The notes beneath the pieces were generated by a model. The model saw nothing but the letters and a program-made list of their open reading frames with translations. It was not told the DNA's origin and did not search any database. Shown here in pieces: positions 27,102-40,582 of a DNA stretch of 64,000 nucleotides. How positions within the stretch are numbered: position 1 is the stretch's first letter; every line of letters starts with the position of its first letter. A program made the position numbers and the translations under genes. The stretch is from Pseudoxanthomonas spadix (GTDB lineage: Bacteria; Pseudomonadota; Gammaproteobacteria; Xanthomonadales; Xanthomonadaceae). The DNA lies in assembly GCF_003703395.1 (NCBI RefSeq), contig NZ_RDQN01000009.1, forward strand, positions 1 to 64,000. The letters are read 5' to 3'.

Positions 27102-28433
27102 ATGGATGCCTGGCCCCGCTGCCTAGAACGCCTGGAAGCCGAATTGCCGGCTGAAGATGTCCATACCTGGCTCAAGCCGCTGCAGGCCGAACAACGTCCC
27201 GACGCGGTCGTGCTGTACGCGCCCAATGCCTTCATCGTCGACCAGGTGCGCGAGCGCTACCTGCCACGCATTCGCGAGCTGCTGGACCACTACGCCGGGC
27301 TGGACCAGGTCTCGCTGGCGGTCGGCTCGCGCGCCAGGACGGCCGCGCCTGTGGCTGGCGCCGCGCCGGCCTCGCTGGGCACCACCGCCACCGCGCCGAC
27401 CGAGCCGTTCGCCGGCAACCTGGATACCCACTACACCTTCGACAACTTCGTCGAGGGCCGCAGCAACCAGCTCGGACGCGCCGCGGCCTGGCAGGCGGCG
27501 CAGAAGCCGGGCGAGCGTTCGCACAATCCGCTGCTGCTGTACGGCAGCACCGGCCTGGGCAAGACCCACCTGATGTTCGCCGCCGGCAACGAGCTGCGCC
27601 GGCAGAACCCGGCCGCACGCGTGCTGTACCTGCGTTCGGAACAGTTCTTCAGCGCCATGACCAAGGCGCTGATCGACCGGACCATGGACCAGTTCAAGCG
27701 TCGCTTCCAGCAGGTCGAGGCGCTGTTGATCGACGACATCCAGTTCTTCGCCGGCAAGGACCGCACCCAGGAAGAGTTCTTCCACACCTTCAACGCGCTG
27801 TTCGACGGCCGCCAGCAGATCATCCTGACCTGCGACCGCTATCCGCGCGAGGTCGAGGGCCTGGAGCCGCGGCTGAAGTCGCGCCTGGCCTGGGGCCTGT
27901 CGGTGGCCATCGACCCGCCCGATTTCGAGACCCGCGCGGCGATCGTGCTGGCCAAGGCGGCCGAGCGCGGGACCCACATCCCGGACGATGTGGCCTTCCT
28001 GCTGGCCAAGAAGATGCGCTCCAACGTGCGCGACCTGGAAGGGGCGCTCAACACCCTGGCCGCGCGCGCCAACTTCCTGGGCAAGGCGATCACCCCCGAG
28101 TTCGCCCAGGAAACCCTGCGCGACCTGCTGCGCGCCCAGCAGCAGGCCATCGGCATCCCCAACATCCAGAAGACCGTGGCCGATTACTACGGCCTGCAGA
28201 TCAAGGACCTGCTGTCCAAGCGCCGCACCCGTTCGCTGGCGCGTCCGCGGCAGATGGCCATGGCCCTGACCAAGGAACTGACCGAGCACAGCCTGCCGGA
28301 GATCGGCGATGCCTTTGCCGGCCGCGACCACACCACCGTGCTGCATGCCTGCCGGCAGATCCGGACCCTGATGGAATCGGACGGCAAGCTGAAGGAAGAC
28401 TGGGACAAGCTGATCCGCAAGCTGAGTGAGTGA
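27102..28433 (+). CDS. dnaA: Chromosomal replication initiator DnaA
   Basis: This 443-residue protein shows all four DnaA domains. Domain I (about 1-75, [16 protein letters not shown]) loads helicase. A short Ala/Pro linker forms domain II. Domain III is the AAA+ core with Walker [12 protein letters not shown] (about 147), Walker [10 protein letters not shown] (about 210) and sensor regions. Domain IV binds DNA with the signature [14 protein letters not shown] (about 405-418). The ATG at 27102 begins with the family-typical MDxWxxCL; no strong ribosome site is visible. It opens the dnaA-dnaN-recF-gyrB cluster, with a probable origin directly downstream. Confidence 0.98.
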   Translation: MDAWPRCLERLEAELPAEDVHTWLKPLQAEQRPDAVVLYAPNAFIVDQVRERYLPRIRELLDHYAGLDQVSLAVGSRARTAAPVAGAAPASLGTTATAPTEPFAGNLDTHYTFDNFVEGRSNQLGRAAAWQAAQKPGERSHNPLLLYGSTGLGKTHLMFAAGNELRRQNPAARVLYLRSEQFFSAMTKALIDRTMDQFKRRFQQVEALLIDDIQFFAGKDRTQEEFFHTFNALFDGRQQIILTCDRYPREVEGLEPRLKSRLAWGLSVAIDPPDFETRAAIVLAKAAERGTHIPDDVAFLLAKKMRSNVRDLEGALNTLAARANFLGKAITPEFAQETLRDLLRAQQQAIGIPNIQKTVADYYGLQIKDLLSKRRTRSLARPRQMAMALTKELTEHSLPEIGDAFAGRDHTTVLHACRQIRTLMESDGKLKEDWDKLIRKLSE

Positions 28434-28730
28434 ACACGCGCCCGCGGGCCGGGTCAGGTGGCTATGCTGTACAAGGTCGGCCCGAGGGGTGAACAACCGG
28501 TGGGCCGAAGGGTCTTGAAGCTGTGGACAAGGGGTGGATCAAATCCTGCGGCAAAACTGTCCACAGGTTTCCCCGGCAGGCGCGGTGCACCTGTACACCG
28601 GGTTTTAACCACTAAAAATATCGCAATATCAAATGGTTACAGGTGCTTTCCCGCGTAATGGCGGCAACCATCACCACCAGTTTTAAAGATTTATACACTT
28701 CTAAAAACATAGAGCACCGGGACATACACG
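28434..28730. other. Candidate replication origin (oriC), dnaA-dnaN spacer
   Basis: This 297-bp spacer has DnaA-box-like 9-mers: TGTGGACAA (28522-28530, one mismatch to TGTGGATAA), CTGTCCACA (28557-28565, two mismatches to TTATCCACA) and TTATACACT (28691-28699, one mismatch to TTATNCACA). It also has two AT-rich stretches unusual for this GC-rich DNA (28603-28640 and 28680-28710) that could unwind, and one GATC at 28537. Gene direction switches around it. Spacers next to dnaA commonly hold oriC. The dnaN promoter must lie here too. Confidence 0.75.
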
Positions 28731-29834
28731 ATGCGTTTCAGCCTGCAGCGAGAAGCTTTCCTCAAACCCCTGGCGCAAGTGGTCAACGTGGTGGAACGTC
28801 GCCAGACGCTCCCCGTGCTGGCCAATTTCCTGGTCCAGGTGCACAACGGCCAGTTGTCCCTGACCGGCACGGACCTGGAAGTGGAAATGATTGCGCGCAG
28901 CGCGGTCGAGGACGCCCAGGACGGGGAGACCACGATCCCGGCCCGCAAGCTGTTCGAGATCGTGCGCGCCCTGCCCGACGGCAGCCGGATCACGGTCAGT
29001 CAGAGCGGGGACAAGGTCAGCGTCGCCGCCGGGCGCAGCCGCTTCACCCTGGCCACCCTGCCGGCCAACGATTTCCCGTCGGTCGATGAAGTCGAAGCCA
29101 GCGAGCGGGTCACCGTGCCCGAGGCCGCGCTGAAGGAACTGATCGAACGTACCTCCTTCGCCATGGCCCAGCAGGACGTGCGCTATTACCTCAACGGCTT
29201 GCTGTTTGACCTGCGCGATTCGGCGCTGCGCTGCGTGGCCACCGATGGCCACCGCCTGGCGCTGTGCGAATCGGGCCTGGACACTGGCACCAGCCTGACC
29301 AAGCGCCAGATCATCGTGCCGCGCAAGGGCGTCACCGAGCTGCAGCGCCTGCTCGAGGGCGGCGAGCGCCTGCTGGAGCTGGAGCTCGGCCGCAGCCACA
29401 TCCGGGTCAAGCGCGACGATGTGACCTTTACCTCCAAGCTGATCGACGGCCGCTTCCCCGATTACGAAGCGGTGATCCCGATCGGCGCGGACATCGAGGT
29501 CAAGCTGGACCGGGAAGTGCTGCGTGCGGCCCTGCAGCGCGCCGCGATCCTGTCCAACGAGAAATACCGCGGCGTGCGCGTGGAACTTTCGCCCGGGCAG
29601 ATGAAGATCAGCGCCCATAACCCGGAGCAGGAAGAAGCCCAGGAGGAAATCGAGGCCGACACCAAGGCTGACGGGCTGGCGATCGGCTTCAACGTCAATT
29701 ACCTACTGGACGCCTTGTCTGCCTTGCGTGACGAGCACATCGTGATCCAGCTGCGCGATGCCAATTCATCGGCCCTGGTGCGAGAGGCCAGCAGTGAGCG
29801 TTGCCGCCACGTGGTGATGCCGCTTCGGCTGTGA
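28731..29834 (+). CDS. dnaN: DNA polymerase III sliding clamp (beta subunit)
   Basis: This 367-residue protein has the three-domain clamp fold. It starts MRFSLQREAFLKPLAQVVNV and contains RQTLPVLANFLVQV, ATDGHRLALCESGL (end of domain II) and a C-terminal HVVMPLRL, the conserved MPxRL end that lines the client-binding cleft. The ring-shaped dimer tethers Pol III and other partners to DNA. It is separated from recF by a parS-like site and a GC-rich hairpin. Confidence 0.98.
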   Translation: MRFSLQREAFLKPLAQVVNVVERRQTLPVLANFLVQVHNGQLSLTGTDLEVEMIARSAVEDAQDGETTIPARKLFEIVRALPDGSRITVSQSGDKVSVAAGRSRFTLATLPANDFPSVDEVEASERVTVPEAALKELIERTSFAMAQQDVRYYLNGLLFDLRDSALRCVATDGHRLALCESGLDTGTSLTKRQIIVPRKGVTELQRLLEGGERLLELELGRSHIRVKRDDVTFTSKLIDGRFPDYEAVIPIGADIEVKLDREVLRAALQRAAILSNEKYRGVRVELSPGQMKISAHNPEQEEAQEEIEADTKADGLAIGFNVNYLLDALSALRDEHIVIQLRDANSSALVREASSERCRHVVMPLRL

Positions 29835-29846
29835 TGCATTGGTGGC

Positions 29847-29862
29847 TGTTCCACGTGAAACC
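29847..29862. other. parS-like ParB-binding site 1
   Basis: TGTTCCACGTGAAACC differs only in the last base from the 16-bp parS consensus TGTTCCACGTGAAACA. It lies in the dnaN-recF spacer. ParB would load here to organise the origin region for segregation. Confidence 0.8.
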
Positions 29863-29866
29863 CAGA

Positions 29867-29892
29867 CAACGCCCGGACCGATCCGGGCGTTG
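29867..29892. terminator. Hairpin in the dnaN-recF spacer, possible weak terminator
   Basis: An 11-bp perfect stem (CAACGCCCGGA/TCCGGGCGTTG, loop CCGA) is followed by TCATT, a poor T-tract. It may attenuate rather than end transcription between dnaN and recF. Confidence 0.5.
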
Positions 29893-29912
29893 TCATTAGC
29901 GAACGCGAAGCG

Positions 29913-33591
<3,679 letters not shown>

Positions 33592-33602
33592 GCCTGGCGC
33601 GC

Positions 33603-34445
33603 ATGGAAGCCGATCCGGTCCAGTCCGGCGGCGGGCAGGGAGCCTCTTCCCGGCCGGGAAGAGCACTGCCGCTGCGCCAGGCGTTGTCGCGCTTCGCGCT
33701 GGAGGTGCTGATCGTGGCGGTGCTGTTTGGCCTGCTTTCGCTGTCGGGCGCCTTGGCCTGGGGCCTCTGGCGCGGCGTGCAGCTGGCGCTGCAGGGCATG
33801 CCCACCGCCGATCCCGGCGCGATCATGCAGGCCGTCGGCAAGCCCGGCCCGCTGGCGACCATCGCCATGAGCGTGCTCGGGGTGGGCGGCACGGCGCTGG
33901 CGGCCATGCTCTGGCGCGCCCCGCCCCGTGGCGATGAACGCCGCCGCTCGCGTGCCGCCCTGCGCATGCCGGCGACCTGGCTGCTGGCGTTGTTCACCGC
34001 CGCGGGGGTGATCTGCTTCAGCGCGGTCGTCGCGCAGATCGCCGCGGCCCTGCGCCAATCGCTGGACCCCACCAACATGACCCTGGTGCGCGGCACGCTG
34101 GCCCAGCATCCGGGGCTGCTGCTGCTGTTCGCCGTGGTCGTCGCGCCGATCTACGAAGAAGTCCTGTTCCGGCGCGTGCTGTTTGGCAGGCTCTGGCGTG
34201 ACGGCTGGCCGTTGCTGGGCGCGGTGTTGAGTGGGGTGCTGTTCGCCTTCATGCACGAACCGCCATGGGTGGGCGACAAGTCACTGGCCGTGCAACTGCC
34301 GCTGTGGGTGGTCTACACCTGCATGGGCATCGCCTTTGCGTGGGTCTACCGGCGCACTGGCTCGCTGGGGGCCTCGATCATCGCGCACGGGCTCAACAAC
34401 GCGTTTGCGCTCGGCCTGATGATGGTCTTCGGCGTTGCCCGCTGA
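33603..34445 (+). CDS. CPBP family intramembrane metalloprotease
   Basis: This 280-residue protein has about seven hydrophobic segments and the CPBP/Abi (Rce1-like) motifs: EEVLFRRVLFGRLW (about residue 185), FAFMHEPPW (about 218) and AHGLNNAFAL (about 262). The Glu-Glu, His and His-Asn positions form the metal site. Family members act as membrane proteases or in bacteriocin immunity; the substrate here is unknown. It follows gyrB by 11 bases and may be partly co-transcribed with it. The position next to gyrB and an M48 protease recurs in Xanthomonadaceae. Confidence 0.88.
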   Translation: MEADPVQSGGGQGASSRPGRALPLRQALSRFALEVLIVAVLFGLLSLSGALAWGLWRGVQLALQGMPTADPGAIMQAVGKPGPLATIAMSVLGVGGTALAAMLWRAPPRGDERRRSRAALRMPATWLLALFTAAGVICFSAVVAQIAAALRQSLDPTNMTLVRGTLAQHPGLLLLFAVVVAPIYEEVLFRRVLFGRLWRDGWPLLGAVLSGVLFAFMHEPPWVGDKSLAVQLPLWVVYTCMGIAFAWVYRRTGSLGASIIAHGLNNAFALGLMMVFGVAR

Positions 34446-34491
34446 GCGCGGAAGCTTGACGGAAAGTTCATGTGTGCCAACACTGATCCGC

Positions 34492-35304
34492 ATGAAAGCC
34501 AGACCCCGACTCGTCCTCCCGCTGTTGTGCTGCTTGGTCGCCGGCGTGTTGCTGGCCGGTTGCGCCACCATGACCTCCTCGACCGGCCGTCGCCAGAATG
34601 TGGGCGCGGTCTCGCAGCAGGAACTGGATCAGCTCGGCGCCCAAGCCTTCGCCGAGGCCAAGCAAAAACAAGTCATCAGCAGGGATCCCGGACAGAACGC
34701 CTACGTGCGCTGCGTGGTCAACGCGCTGGTGGCCCAACTGCCGGCATCCACACGCGGCATCGCCTGGGAAACGGCGGTGTTCGAGGACAGCGACGCCAAC
34801 GCCTTCGCCCTGCCCGGCGGCAAGGTCGGAGTGAATACCGGCATGTTTCCGGTGGCCCGGACCCAGGATCAGCTGGCCGCGGTGATCGCCCATGAAATCG
34901 GTCACGTCGTCGAGCACCACTTTGAAGAGCGCCTCACCAACCAGGTCCGCACCTCGCAGGCGCTGCAACTGTTGGGCGCGCTGGCCGGCGACTACGGTTC
35001 GCTGGTCACCCAGGGCGGCAGCATCGCCGCCAGTGCAGGCTTTCTGCTGCCCAATTCGCGCGCGCAGGAAAGCGAGGCCGACGTGGTCGGCCAGCGCCTG
35101 ATGGCACAGGCCGGGTTCGATCCGCGCCAGGCCGTGGACCTGTGGCAGAACATGCTGGCCGCCGGTGGCAGCCGGCCACCGCAGTGGCTGTCCACCCATC
35201 CCGATCCAAGCGCCCGCATCCGCGAGCTGCAAAGCCGCGCCGATACGCTGGTGCCGACCTGGCAGGCCGCGCGCGCTGCAGGCCGCACGCCGCGTTGCCG
35301 CTAA
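34492..35304 (+). CDS. M48 family metalloprotease lipoprotein
   Basis: This 270-residue exported lipoprotein has the lipobox LLAGC at about residues 19-23. The zinc motif HEIGH lies in VIAHEIGHVVEHH (about 138), and a distant Glu in QESEADVVGQRLM (about 197) completes the M48 site. This is the LoiP/YcaL-like type of periplasmic or outer-membrane-associated protease that degrades misfolded outer-membrane proteins. The ATG at 34492 is used because the frame upstream overlaps the CPBP gene and lacks a signal peptide. Its own promoter probably lies within 34446-34491. Confidence 0.92.
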   Translation: MKARPRLVLPLLCCLVAGVLLAGCATMTSSTGRRQNVGAVSQQELDQLGAQAFAEAKQKQVISRDPGQNAYVRCVVNALVAQLPASTRGIAWETAVFEDSDANAFALPGGKVGVNTGMFPVARTQDQLAAVIAHEIGHVVEHHFEERLTNQVRTSQALQLLGALAGDYGSLVTQGGSIAASAGFLLPNSRAQESEADVVGQRLMAQAGFDPRQAVDLWQNMLAAGGSRPPQWLSTHPDPSARIRELQSRADTLVPTWQAARAAGRTPRCR

Positions 35305-35441
35305 TGGCCAGTTGCGCCGAGCGCGCAACGAAATCCGTACACATTGTTAATTCTATTCTGCTAGTTTTCCCGGCGGTCATCATTGGCCTGCTGTTCAGCC
35401 CCGTGCCCACGCAAGACCCCCGTTTCCGCAAGAGGTGATCC

Positions 35442-36635
35442 ATGTTGTTGCGCACCCCCAAACATGCCCTGCTCTCCCTGGCCGTCCTCGGCCTGCTCGC
35501 CGGCACGGTCGCCGTCGACGCCTCGGCCCAGCAGACGCGTGAGCGCGCAGAACGCAAGAGAGGCGGCGATACCAAGCAGGAAGTGCTCTTCCCCGACGCC
35601 ACCCGCCAGGTGCCGGAGGCCAAGAACTCTCGCAAGATGGCGTCCAGGGCCGAGAAGCTGATCAAGGCCTACAACGACCAGGACTGGGCCGCCGCACGCA
35701 CCCAGGCCGATGAAATCATCGCCAGCCCCGACGCCAACGACTACGACAAGGCGCTGGCCGCGCAGATCGCTTCGCAGGCCGCCTACAGCACCGACGACCC
35801 GGCTGCGGCCAAGGCCTACCTCAAGCAGGTCCTGGACCTCAATGCGCTGGACAACAACGGCCACTACCAGGCCATGTACATGCTGGCCCAGCTGCAGCTG
35901 CAGGACGAACAGTACGCCGAAGGCCTGGCCACCCTCGACAGATATCTGGCCGAGACCAAGTCGAGCAAGCCTGAAGACCTCGCCCTGAAGGGTCAGGCCC
36001 TGTACCAGGCCGAGCGCTACGCCGAGGCGATCGAGCCGCTGAAGCAGGCCATCGCCACCTCGCCCGAGCCCAAGGCGCAGTGGAGCCGGGTACTGATGGC
36101 CAGCTACGAAGCCAACAACCAGCCCGCCGAGGCACTCGGGTTGGCCGAGGACATGGCCGCCAAGGCGCCAAACGACAAGACCGCGCAGATGAACCTGGCC
36201 GTGGTGTACTCGCAGAACGACCAGCCGGAGAAGGCCGCGGCGATCCTGGACAAGCTGCGCGCCTCGGGCCAGCTGACCGACGAAAAGGAATACCGCCAGC
36301 TGTACGCCACCTACAGCAACATGGACAAGCACGAAAAGCAGACCATCGAGGTCATCAACGACGGCCTGGCCAAGAACATCCTCAAGCCGAACCTGGAGGT
36401 GTATCAGATCCTCGCGCAGGCGTACTACTATTCCGAGCCGCCGCAGATCGCGCAGGCCATCGAAGCCTGGAAGAAGGCGGCGCCCCTGGATCCGACCGGC
36501 GAGACCTATCTGAATCTGGCCCGGGTGCAACTGCAGGAAGGGCACACCGACGAGGCCAGGAAGGCCGCCCAGGCAGCGCTGGACAAGGGTGTAAAGAAAC
36601 CGCAGGACGCGAAAACGATCATTGGCGTCAAGTGA
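35442..36635 (+). CDS. Exported tetratricopeptide repeat protein
   Basis: This 397-residue protein has a signal peptide (MLLRTPKHALLSLAVLGLLAG, cleavage near ASA at about 29), a basic linker, and then helical TPR-like repeats from about residue 70 to the end (for example ALKGQALYQAERYAEAIEPL and YLNLARVQLQEGHTDEARKA). AGAGGTGATCC precedes the ATG. TPR domains scaffold protein complexes in the periplasm. It lies directly before tonB, as in other Xanthomonadaceae, so a role with the Ton system is possible but unproven. The upstream 137-bp spacer has an AT-rich stretch (35335-35365) that may hold its promoter. Confidence 0.88.
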   Translation: MLLRTPKHALLSLAVLGLLAGTVAVDASAQQTRERAERKRGGDTKQEVLFPDATRQVPEAKNSRKMASRAEKLIKAYNDQDWAAARTQADEIIASPDANDYDKALAAQIASQAAYSTDDPAAAKAYLKQVLDLNALDNNGHYQAMYMLAQLQLQDEQYAEGLATLDRYLAETKSSKPEDLALKGQALYQAERYAEAIEPLKQAIATSPEPKAQWSRVLMASYEANNQPAEALGLAEDMAAKAPNDKTAQMNLAVVYSQNDQPEKAAAILDKLRASGQLTDEKEYRQLYATYSNMDKHEKQTIEVINDGLAKNILKPNLEVYQILAQAYYYSEPPQIAQAIEAWKKAAPLDPTGETYLNLARVQLQEGHTDEARKAAQAALDKGVKKPQDAKTIIGVK

Positions 36636-36796
36636 TCGGTTGGAAGCGATTTCACAGCGGTGGATCACTGCTGGAATCGTGATGAAGGATTGGGTTAAGC
36701 TGGCAATTCCGCTGCGGTTCTGCAGGGGAATCCGAATCGAATCGACATTCCGGTGCGCCTGACCGCGCACCCCGTTTCCATTGAGTCCATTGGCGC

Positions 36797-37471
36797 ATGG
36801 CTGAACAACTCGTCATCAACCGCTATCGGGAGCAGGAGGGTCCGCAGGGGCTCAACTGGTCGCGCATCATCGGCTACGCATTCGTCATCGCGCTGCATGT
36901 GGCGGTGTTCCTGCTTCTGTTGATCCCTGCGGTTGCACCGCCGGCGCAGAAGGAGGAGGAACAGAAGATGCTGGTTCAGATCGTCGACCCGCCCCCGCCC
37001 CCGCCGCCGCCCCCGCCGCCGCCGCCCAAGCAGGAGACCCCGCCGCCGCCGGTGAAGGAGCTGTCCCCGCCCAAGCCGTCGCCGGTCCCGCCGCCGCCGG
37101 AAGCCCCGCCGGTGGACGTGCCCGATCCGCGTCCGATGGATACCTATGCCCCGCCCGCGCCGCCGGCCCCGCCCGCGCCGTCCCCGGACATCGGCGCCAG
37201 TGTGGACATTTCCTCCAAGAACATGAACCCGCCGCGCTATCCGCCGGCCGCTGCCCGTGCGGGCGTGGAAGGCACGGTGATCCTGATCATCGATGTCGAC
37301 GCCAACGGCAACGTCACCAACGTCTCGGTCGAGAAGTCCAGCCGCAACCGCGATCTCGACCGCGCCGCGACGGAAGCAGCACGCAAGTGGCGCTTCAATC
37401 CCGGTAAATCAGGCGGCCAGAGTGTCGCCGGGCGCGTGCGCGTCCCGGTCGACTTCAGCATGGGCGGCTGA
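36797..37471 (+). CDS. tonB: Energy transducer TonB
   Basis: This 224-residue protein has a short cytoplasmic start, one membrane helix (about 26-46, IIGYAFVIALHVAVFLLLLI) with the conserved His, a long Pro-rich periplasmic spacer (about 62-130, with runs of Pro and Pro-Lys) and the TonB_C domain (about 140-224, PPRYPPAAARAGVEGTVIL then ARKWRFNPGKSGG). It transmits proton-motive energy from ExbB-ExbD to outer-membrane receptors such as the one at 55.8-58.4 kb. First gene of tonB-exbB-exbD-exbD2. A sigma-54-like sequence at about 36700-36715 may be its promoter, but no Fur box could be recognised. Confidence 0.96.
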   Translation: MAEQLVINRYREQEGPQGLNWSRIIGYAFVIALHVAVFLLLLIPAVAPPAQKEEEQKMLVQIVDPPPPPPPPPPPPPKQETPPPPVKELSPPKPSPVPPPPEAPPVDVPDPRPMDTYAPPAPPAPPAPSPDIGASVDISSKNMNPPRYPPAAARAGVEGTVILIIDVDANGNVTNVSVEKSSRNRDLDRAATEAARKWRFNPGKSGGQSVAGRVRVPVDFSMGG

Positions 37472-37536
37472 GCCGGACTGCTTCACCCAATGAGCGTCAC
37501 CTAACCCCACCAAATTTCCAACTAAAGGTAAGCGTC

Positions 37537-38292
37537 ATGCTGCAGGAAACTCTGATTGTTGCCGCCGCGGGAGGCACCAACGCCGCCGCGGCCCTGAACC
37601 AGATGGGCTTCTCCCACCTGATCTCCGAAATGACCAGCAACCCGGGCGCCTTCGTGGTGTCGTGGGTGGTGCTGCTGACCCTGGTCATCATGTCCGCCGC
37701 GTCCTGGTACTGGACCATCGTCAACATCATCAAGAGCGTGCGCCTGCGCTCGCAGGCCGATCGGGTGACCGCGGCCTTCTGGGAGGCCAAAAACGCCCAG
37801 GACGCCATCCGCTTCATGGAGGAGCAACCGCGCAACGAGCCGTTTTCCAAGATCGCCCTGGATGCCGCCCAGGCCGCCGCCCACCACCAGCGCGCTGAAG
37901 GTACCGGCACCGGCGAGGCCCTGAGCCGTTCGGAGTTCGTCGACCGGGCCCTGCGTCAGGCCGTCACCCGCGAGAGCACCAAGATCCAGTCCGGCATGAT
38001 CCTGCTGGCCACCGTCGGTGCGACCGCTCCGTTCGTGGGTCTGCTGGGAACGGTGTGGGGCATCTACGGCGCCCTGATCCGCATCGGTGCCACCGGCAGC
38101 GCCGGCATCGACGCTGTCGCCGGCCCGGTGGGCGAAGCGCTGATCATGACCGCCATCGGCCTGTTCGTCGCGATCCCGGCGGTGTTTGCCTACAACTTCT
38201 TCAGCAAGATCAACGCCACCACGATCGCCAACTTCGATACCTTCGCGCACGACCTGCACGACTTCTTCGCGACAGGCGCCCGCGTGCGCTAA
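37537..38292 (+). CDS. exbB: TonB system proton channel subunit ExbB
   Basis: This 251-residue MotA/TolQ/ExbB-family protein has three membrane helices: about 42-62 (FVVSWVVLLTLVIMSAASW), 145-170 and 195-218. The second and third helices contain LLATVGATAPFVGLLGTVWG and GPVGEALIMTAIGLFVAIPA, the motifs lining the proton pore. The N-terminus is Ala-rich and periplasmic, as in Xanthomonas ExbB. It follows tonB by 65 bases and precedes two exbD genes. Confidence 0.96.
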   Translation: MLQETLIVAAAGGTNAAAALNQMGFSHLISEMTSNPGAFVVSWVVLLTLVIMSAASWYWTIVNIIKSVRLRSQADRVTAAFWEAKNAQDAIRFMEEQPRNEPFSKIALDAAQAAAHHQRAEGTGTGEALSRSEFVDRALRQAVTRESTKIQSGMILLATVGATAPFVGLLGTVWGIYGALIRIGATGSAGIDAVAGPVGEALIMTAIGLFVAIPAVFAYNFFSKINATTIANFDTFAHDLHDFFATGARVR

Positions 38293-38336
38293 CGCGTCGA
38301 AACAAAACCCCACGACAAGAAGTATCCGGAGGCCGT

Positions 38337-38765
<429 letters not shown>

Positions 38766-38767
38766 CC

Positions 38768-39178
38768 ATGGCCTTTAGTAGTGGTGGTGGCAAGGGCGCC
38801 ATGTCCGAGATCAACGTGACCCCGTTGATCGACGTGATGCTGGTGCTGTTGATCATCTTCATCGTGACCGCGCCGATCATGACCTACCCGATCGATGTGG
38901 CGCTTCCGCAGCGGTCGACGACGCCGCCGCCCACCCAGGAACCGCCACCACCGATCGATCTGCGGATCGACGCTTCCAACACGGTGTACTGGAACAACAA
39001 CCCGGTGTCGGTCAGCGCCCTGCAGGGCATGATGGAGAACGAGGTCCAGAAGGACCCGACCAACCAGCCGCAGCTGCGCATCGACGCCCACCCGGACTCG
39101 CAGTACGAAACCATGGCCCGTGTGCTGGCCGCTGCGAAGAACGCACAGATGCTCAAGATCGGTTTCATGCAGCAGTAG
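38768..39178 (+). CDS. exbD2: Second ExbD-type protein (ExbD2)
   Basis: This 136-residue protein is parallel to ExbD. It starts [19 protein letters not shown], has [19 protein letters not shown] with the pore Asp, and has a periplasmic domain with a Pro-rich stretch near residue 55. In Xanthomonas campestris the corresponding ExbD2 is dispensable for iron uptake but needed for plant-related functions and pectate lyase induction. It begins two bases after the exbD stop and ends the operon before an intrinsic terminator. Confidence 0.93.
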   Translation: MAFSSGGGKGAMSEINVTPLIDVMLVLLIIFIVTAPIMTYPIDVALPQRSTTPPPTQEPPPPIDLRIDASNTVYWNNNPVSVSALQGMMENEVQKDPTNQPQLRIDAHPDSQYETMARVLAAAKNAQMLKIGFMQQ

Positions 39179-39202
39179 TCGATCCGCCGCATTGGATGAG
39201 AG

Positions 39203-39235
39203 ACAACGCCGCCTGCTAGGGCGGCGTTGTTGTTT
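39203..39235 (+). terminator. Intrinsic terminator after exbD2
   Basis: Stem ACAACGCCGCC (39203-39213) and GGCGGCGTTGT (39220-39230), loop TGCTAG, then TGTTT. It ends the tonB operon. The remaining about 240 bases to pdxJ show no supported gene. Confidence 0.8.
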
Positions 39236-39474
39236 GGTGGCACTACGGGCATGTCCGGACCCGCAACCACCGAGCGCGGCAGCTGGCGCGGCACCGCGCC
39301 TGCATCGCTGGGTGCTCCGCTCCCACGCGCGAAAAATCCGGCCACGCCGGTGTGCCATGAGCCGATCTCAACCCTCCCGGACCGCGGCCGTGCTCAGGGC
39401 TGCCCAGGCGCAACGGCTGCACCTCGAAGCGGCGACCGCCGGGCGCATCGCCATCGCCGGTTATTGCGCTGGAC

Positions 39475-40251
39475 CTACGCGCTCAGCGCCTGGATGATCG
39501 CCAGATAGCGGCGCACGGTTGTTTCCAGGCCTTCATACAGGGCCTCGCTGATCAGCGCATGGCCGATGGAGACCTCCTGCACCTGCGGCACCCCGGCCAG
39601 GAACATGCCCAGGTTGTCCTGGCTGAGGTCGTGCCCGGCGTTGACCTGCAGGCCCAGCAGCTGAGCTTCCTGCGCGGTGGCGCGGCACGCGGCCAGGGCC
39701 GGGTCGGGCGCGCCGGCGGCCCAGCCTTGCGCATAGGGGCCGGTGTAGAGCTCGATGCGGTCGGCGCCCATGGCCGCAGCCCGCTCCAGGCCCACGCAGC
39801 CGGCATCGACGAACAGGCTGACCCTGCAGCCCAGCGCCTTGAAGTGGGCGACCAGCCGGCCCAGCTGGATGGTGTCCCCGGTGAAGTCGAACCCATGGTC
39901 GGAGGTGAGCTGGCCATCGCTGTCCGGCACCAGCGTGACCTGGGCCGGGCGGGCCCGTTCGCACAGCGCCAGCAAGCCGGGATAGCCCTGGCGCGGCGGT
40001 GCAAATGGATTGCCTTCGATGTTCAATTCCACCTGGAACTGCGCAGTCAGCCCGGCCAGCGCCAGCACGTCCTCGGCAGTGATGTGGCGCCGGTCCGGGC
40101 GCGGATGCACGGTGATGCCGTGGGCACCGGCGCGCAGGCAGGTGCGCGCGGCGCGGACCACGTCTGGCTCGCCGCCGCCGCGCGAATTGCGCAGCACGGC
40201 GACCTTGTTGACGTTGACGCTGAGCGCGGTGCGCACTGGGTCAGGCGTCAT
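39475..40251 (-). CDS. pdxJ: Pyridoxine 5'-phosphate synthase
   Basis: This 258-residue TIM-barrel enzyme condenses 1-deoxyxylulose 5-phosphate with 3-amino-2-oxopropyl phosphate in the last step of vitamin B6 ring formation. Visible family motifs are [15 protein letters not shown] (N-terminus), [13 protein letters not shown] (about 50), ELNIEGN (catalytic Glu, about 75), LVPD (about 105) and [11 protein letters not shown] (His, about 200). The ATG at 40251 ([10 protein letters not shown]) overlaps the end of the small membrane protein gene upstream. Its position beyond the tonB cluster matches Xanthomonas. Confidence 0.96.
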   Translation of the reverse strand: MTPDPVRTALSVNVNKVAVLRNSRGGGEPDVVRAARTCLRAGAHGITVHPRPDRRHITAEDVLALAGLTAQFQVELNIEGNPFAPPRQGYPGLLALCERARPAQVTLVPDSDGQLTSDHGFDFTGDTIQLGRLVAHFKALGCRVSLFVDAGCVGLERAAAMGADRIELYTGPYAQGWAAGAPDPALAACRATAQEAQLLGLQVNAGHDLSQDNLGMFLAGVPQVQEVSIGHALISEALYEGLETTVRRYLAIIQALSA

Positions 40252-40522
40252 CGCGCGGCTGCTGCGGCATGGCGCTGGCTTGTGGTTGCCGGGCGGCCTT
40301 GCGCGCCTGGGCCTGCTCGCGCAGGCGGTGCAGCTCGACCGGGTCGACCATGCCACGGCCGTTGCGATCGCGGTTGCCGGCCCTGGCCCAATACCAGCCC
40401 ATCGCCCAGGCGATCAGCAGGCCCAGCGCGGCCAGCAGGCTGACGGCCATCAGCGCCATCGAGGGGGTGCGCAGGGCCACCGCCATGGCGCCCAGGGAAA
40501 GCAGCAGGAAGAGCCAGTACAT
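40241..40522 (-). CDS. Small membrane protein, two helices
   Basis: This 93-residue protein starts [19 protein letters not shown] at the ATG at 40522. It has two membrane helices (about 2-17 and 22-44) and a basic C-terminal tail rich in Arg, Gln and Ala. A TTG six codons upstream is possible but weaker. It overlaps pdxJ by 11 bases, so the two are probably translationally linked. No family was recognised. Confidence 0.65.
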   Translation of the reverse strand: MYWLFLLLSLGAMAVALRTPSMALMAVSLLAALGLLIAWAMGWYWARAGNRDRNGRGMVDPVELHRLREQAQARKAARQPQASAMPQQPRDDA

Positions 40523-40582
40523 GACACGCGCTCGGTGCAAGGGAGGGGACGGGAATTCTACCGATCCGCCTGCGCCGGCACG

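Noticed and set aside
39357-39497. Short + frame beginning MSRSQPSRTAAVLR after the exbD2 terminator
   Set aside because: It overlaps the pdxJ 3' end, has no ribosome site and no recognised homology; probably chance or a decayed start.
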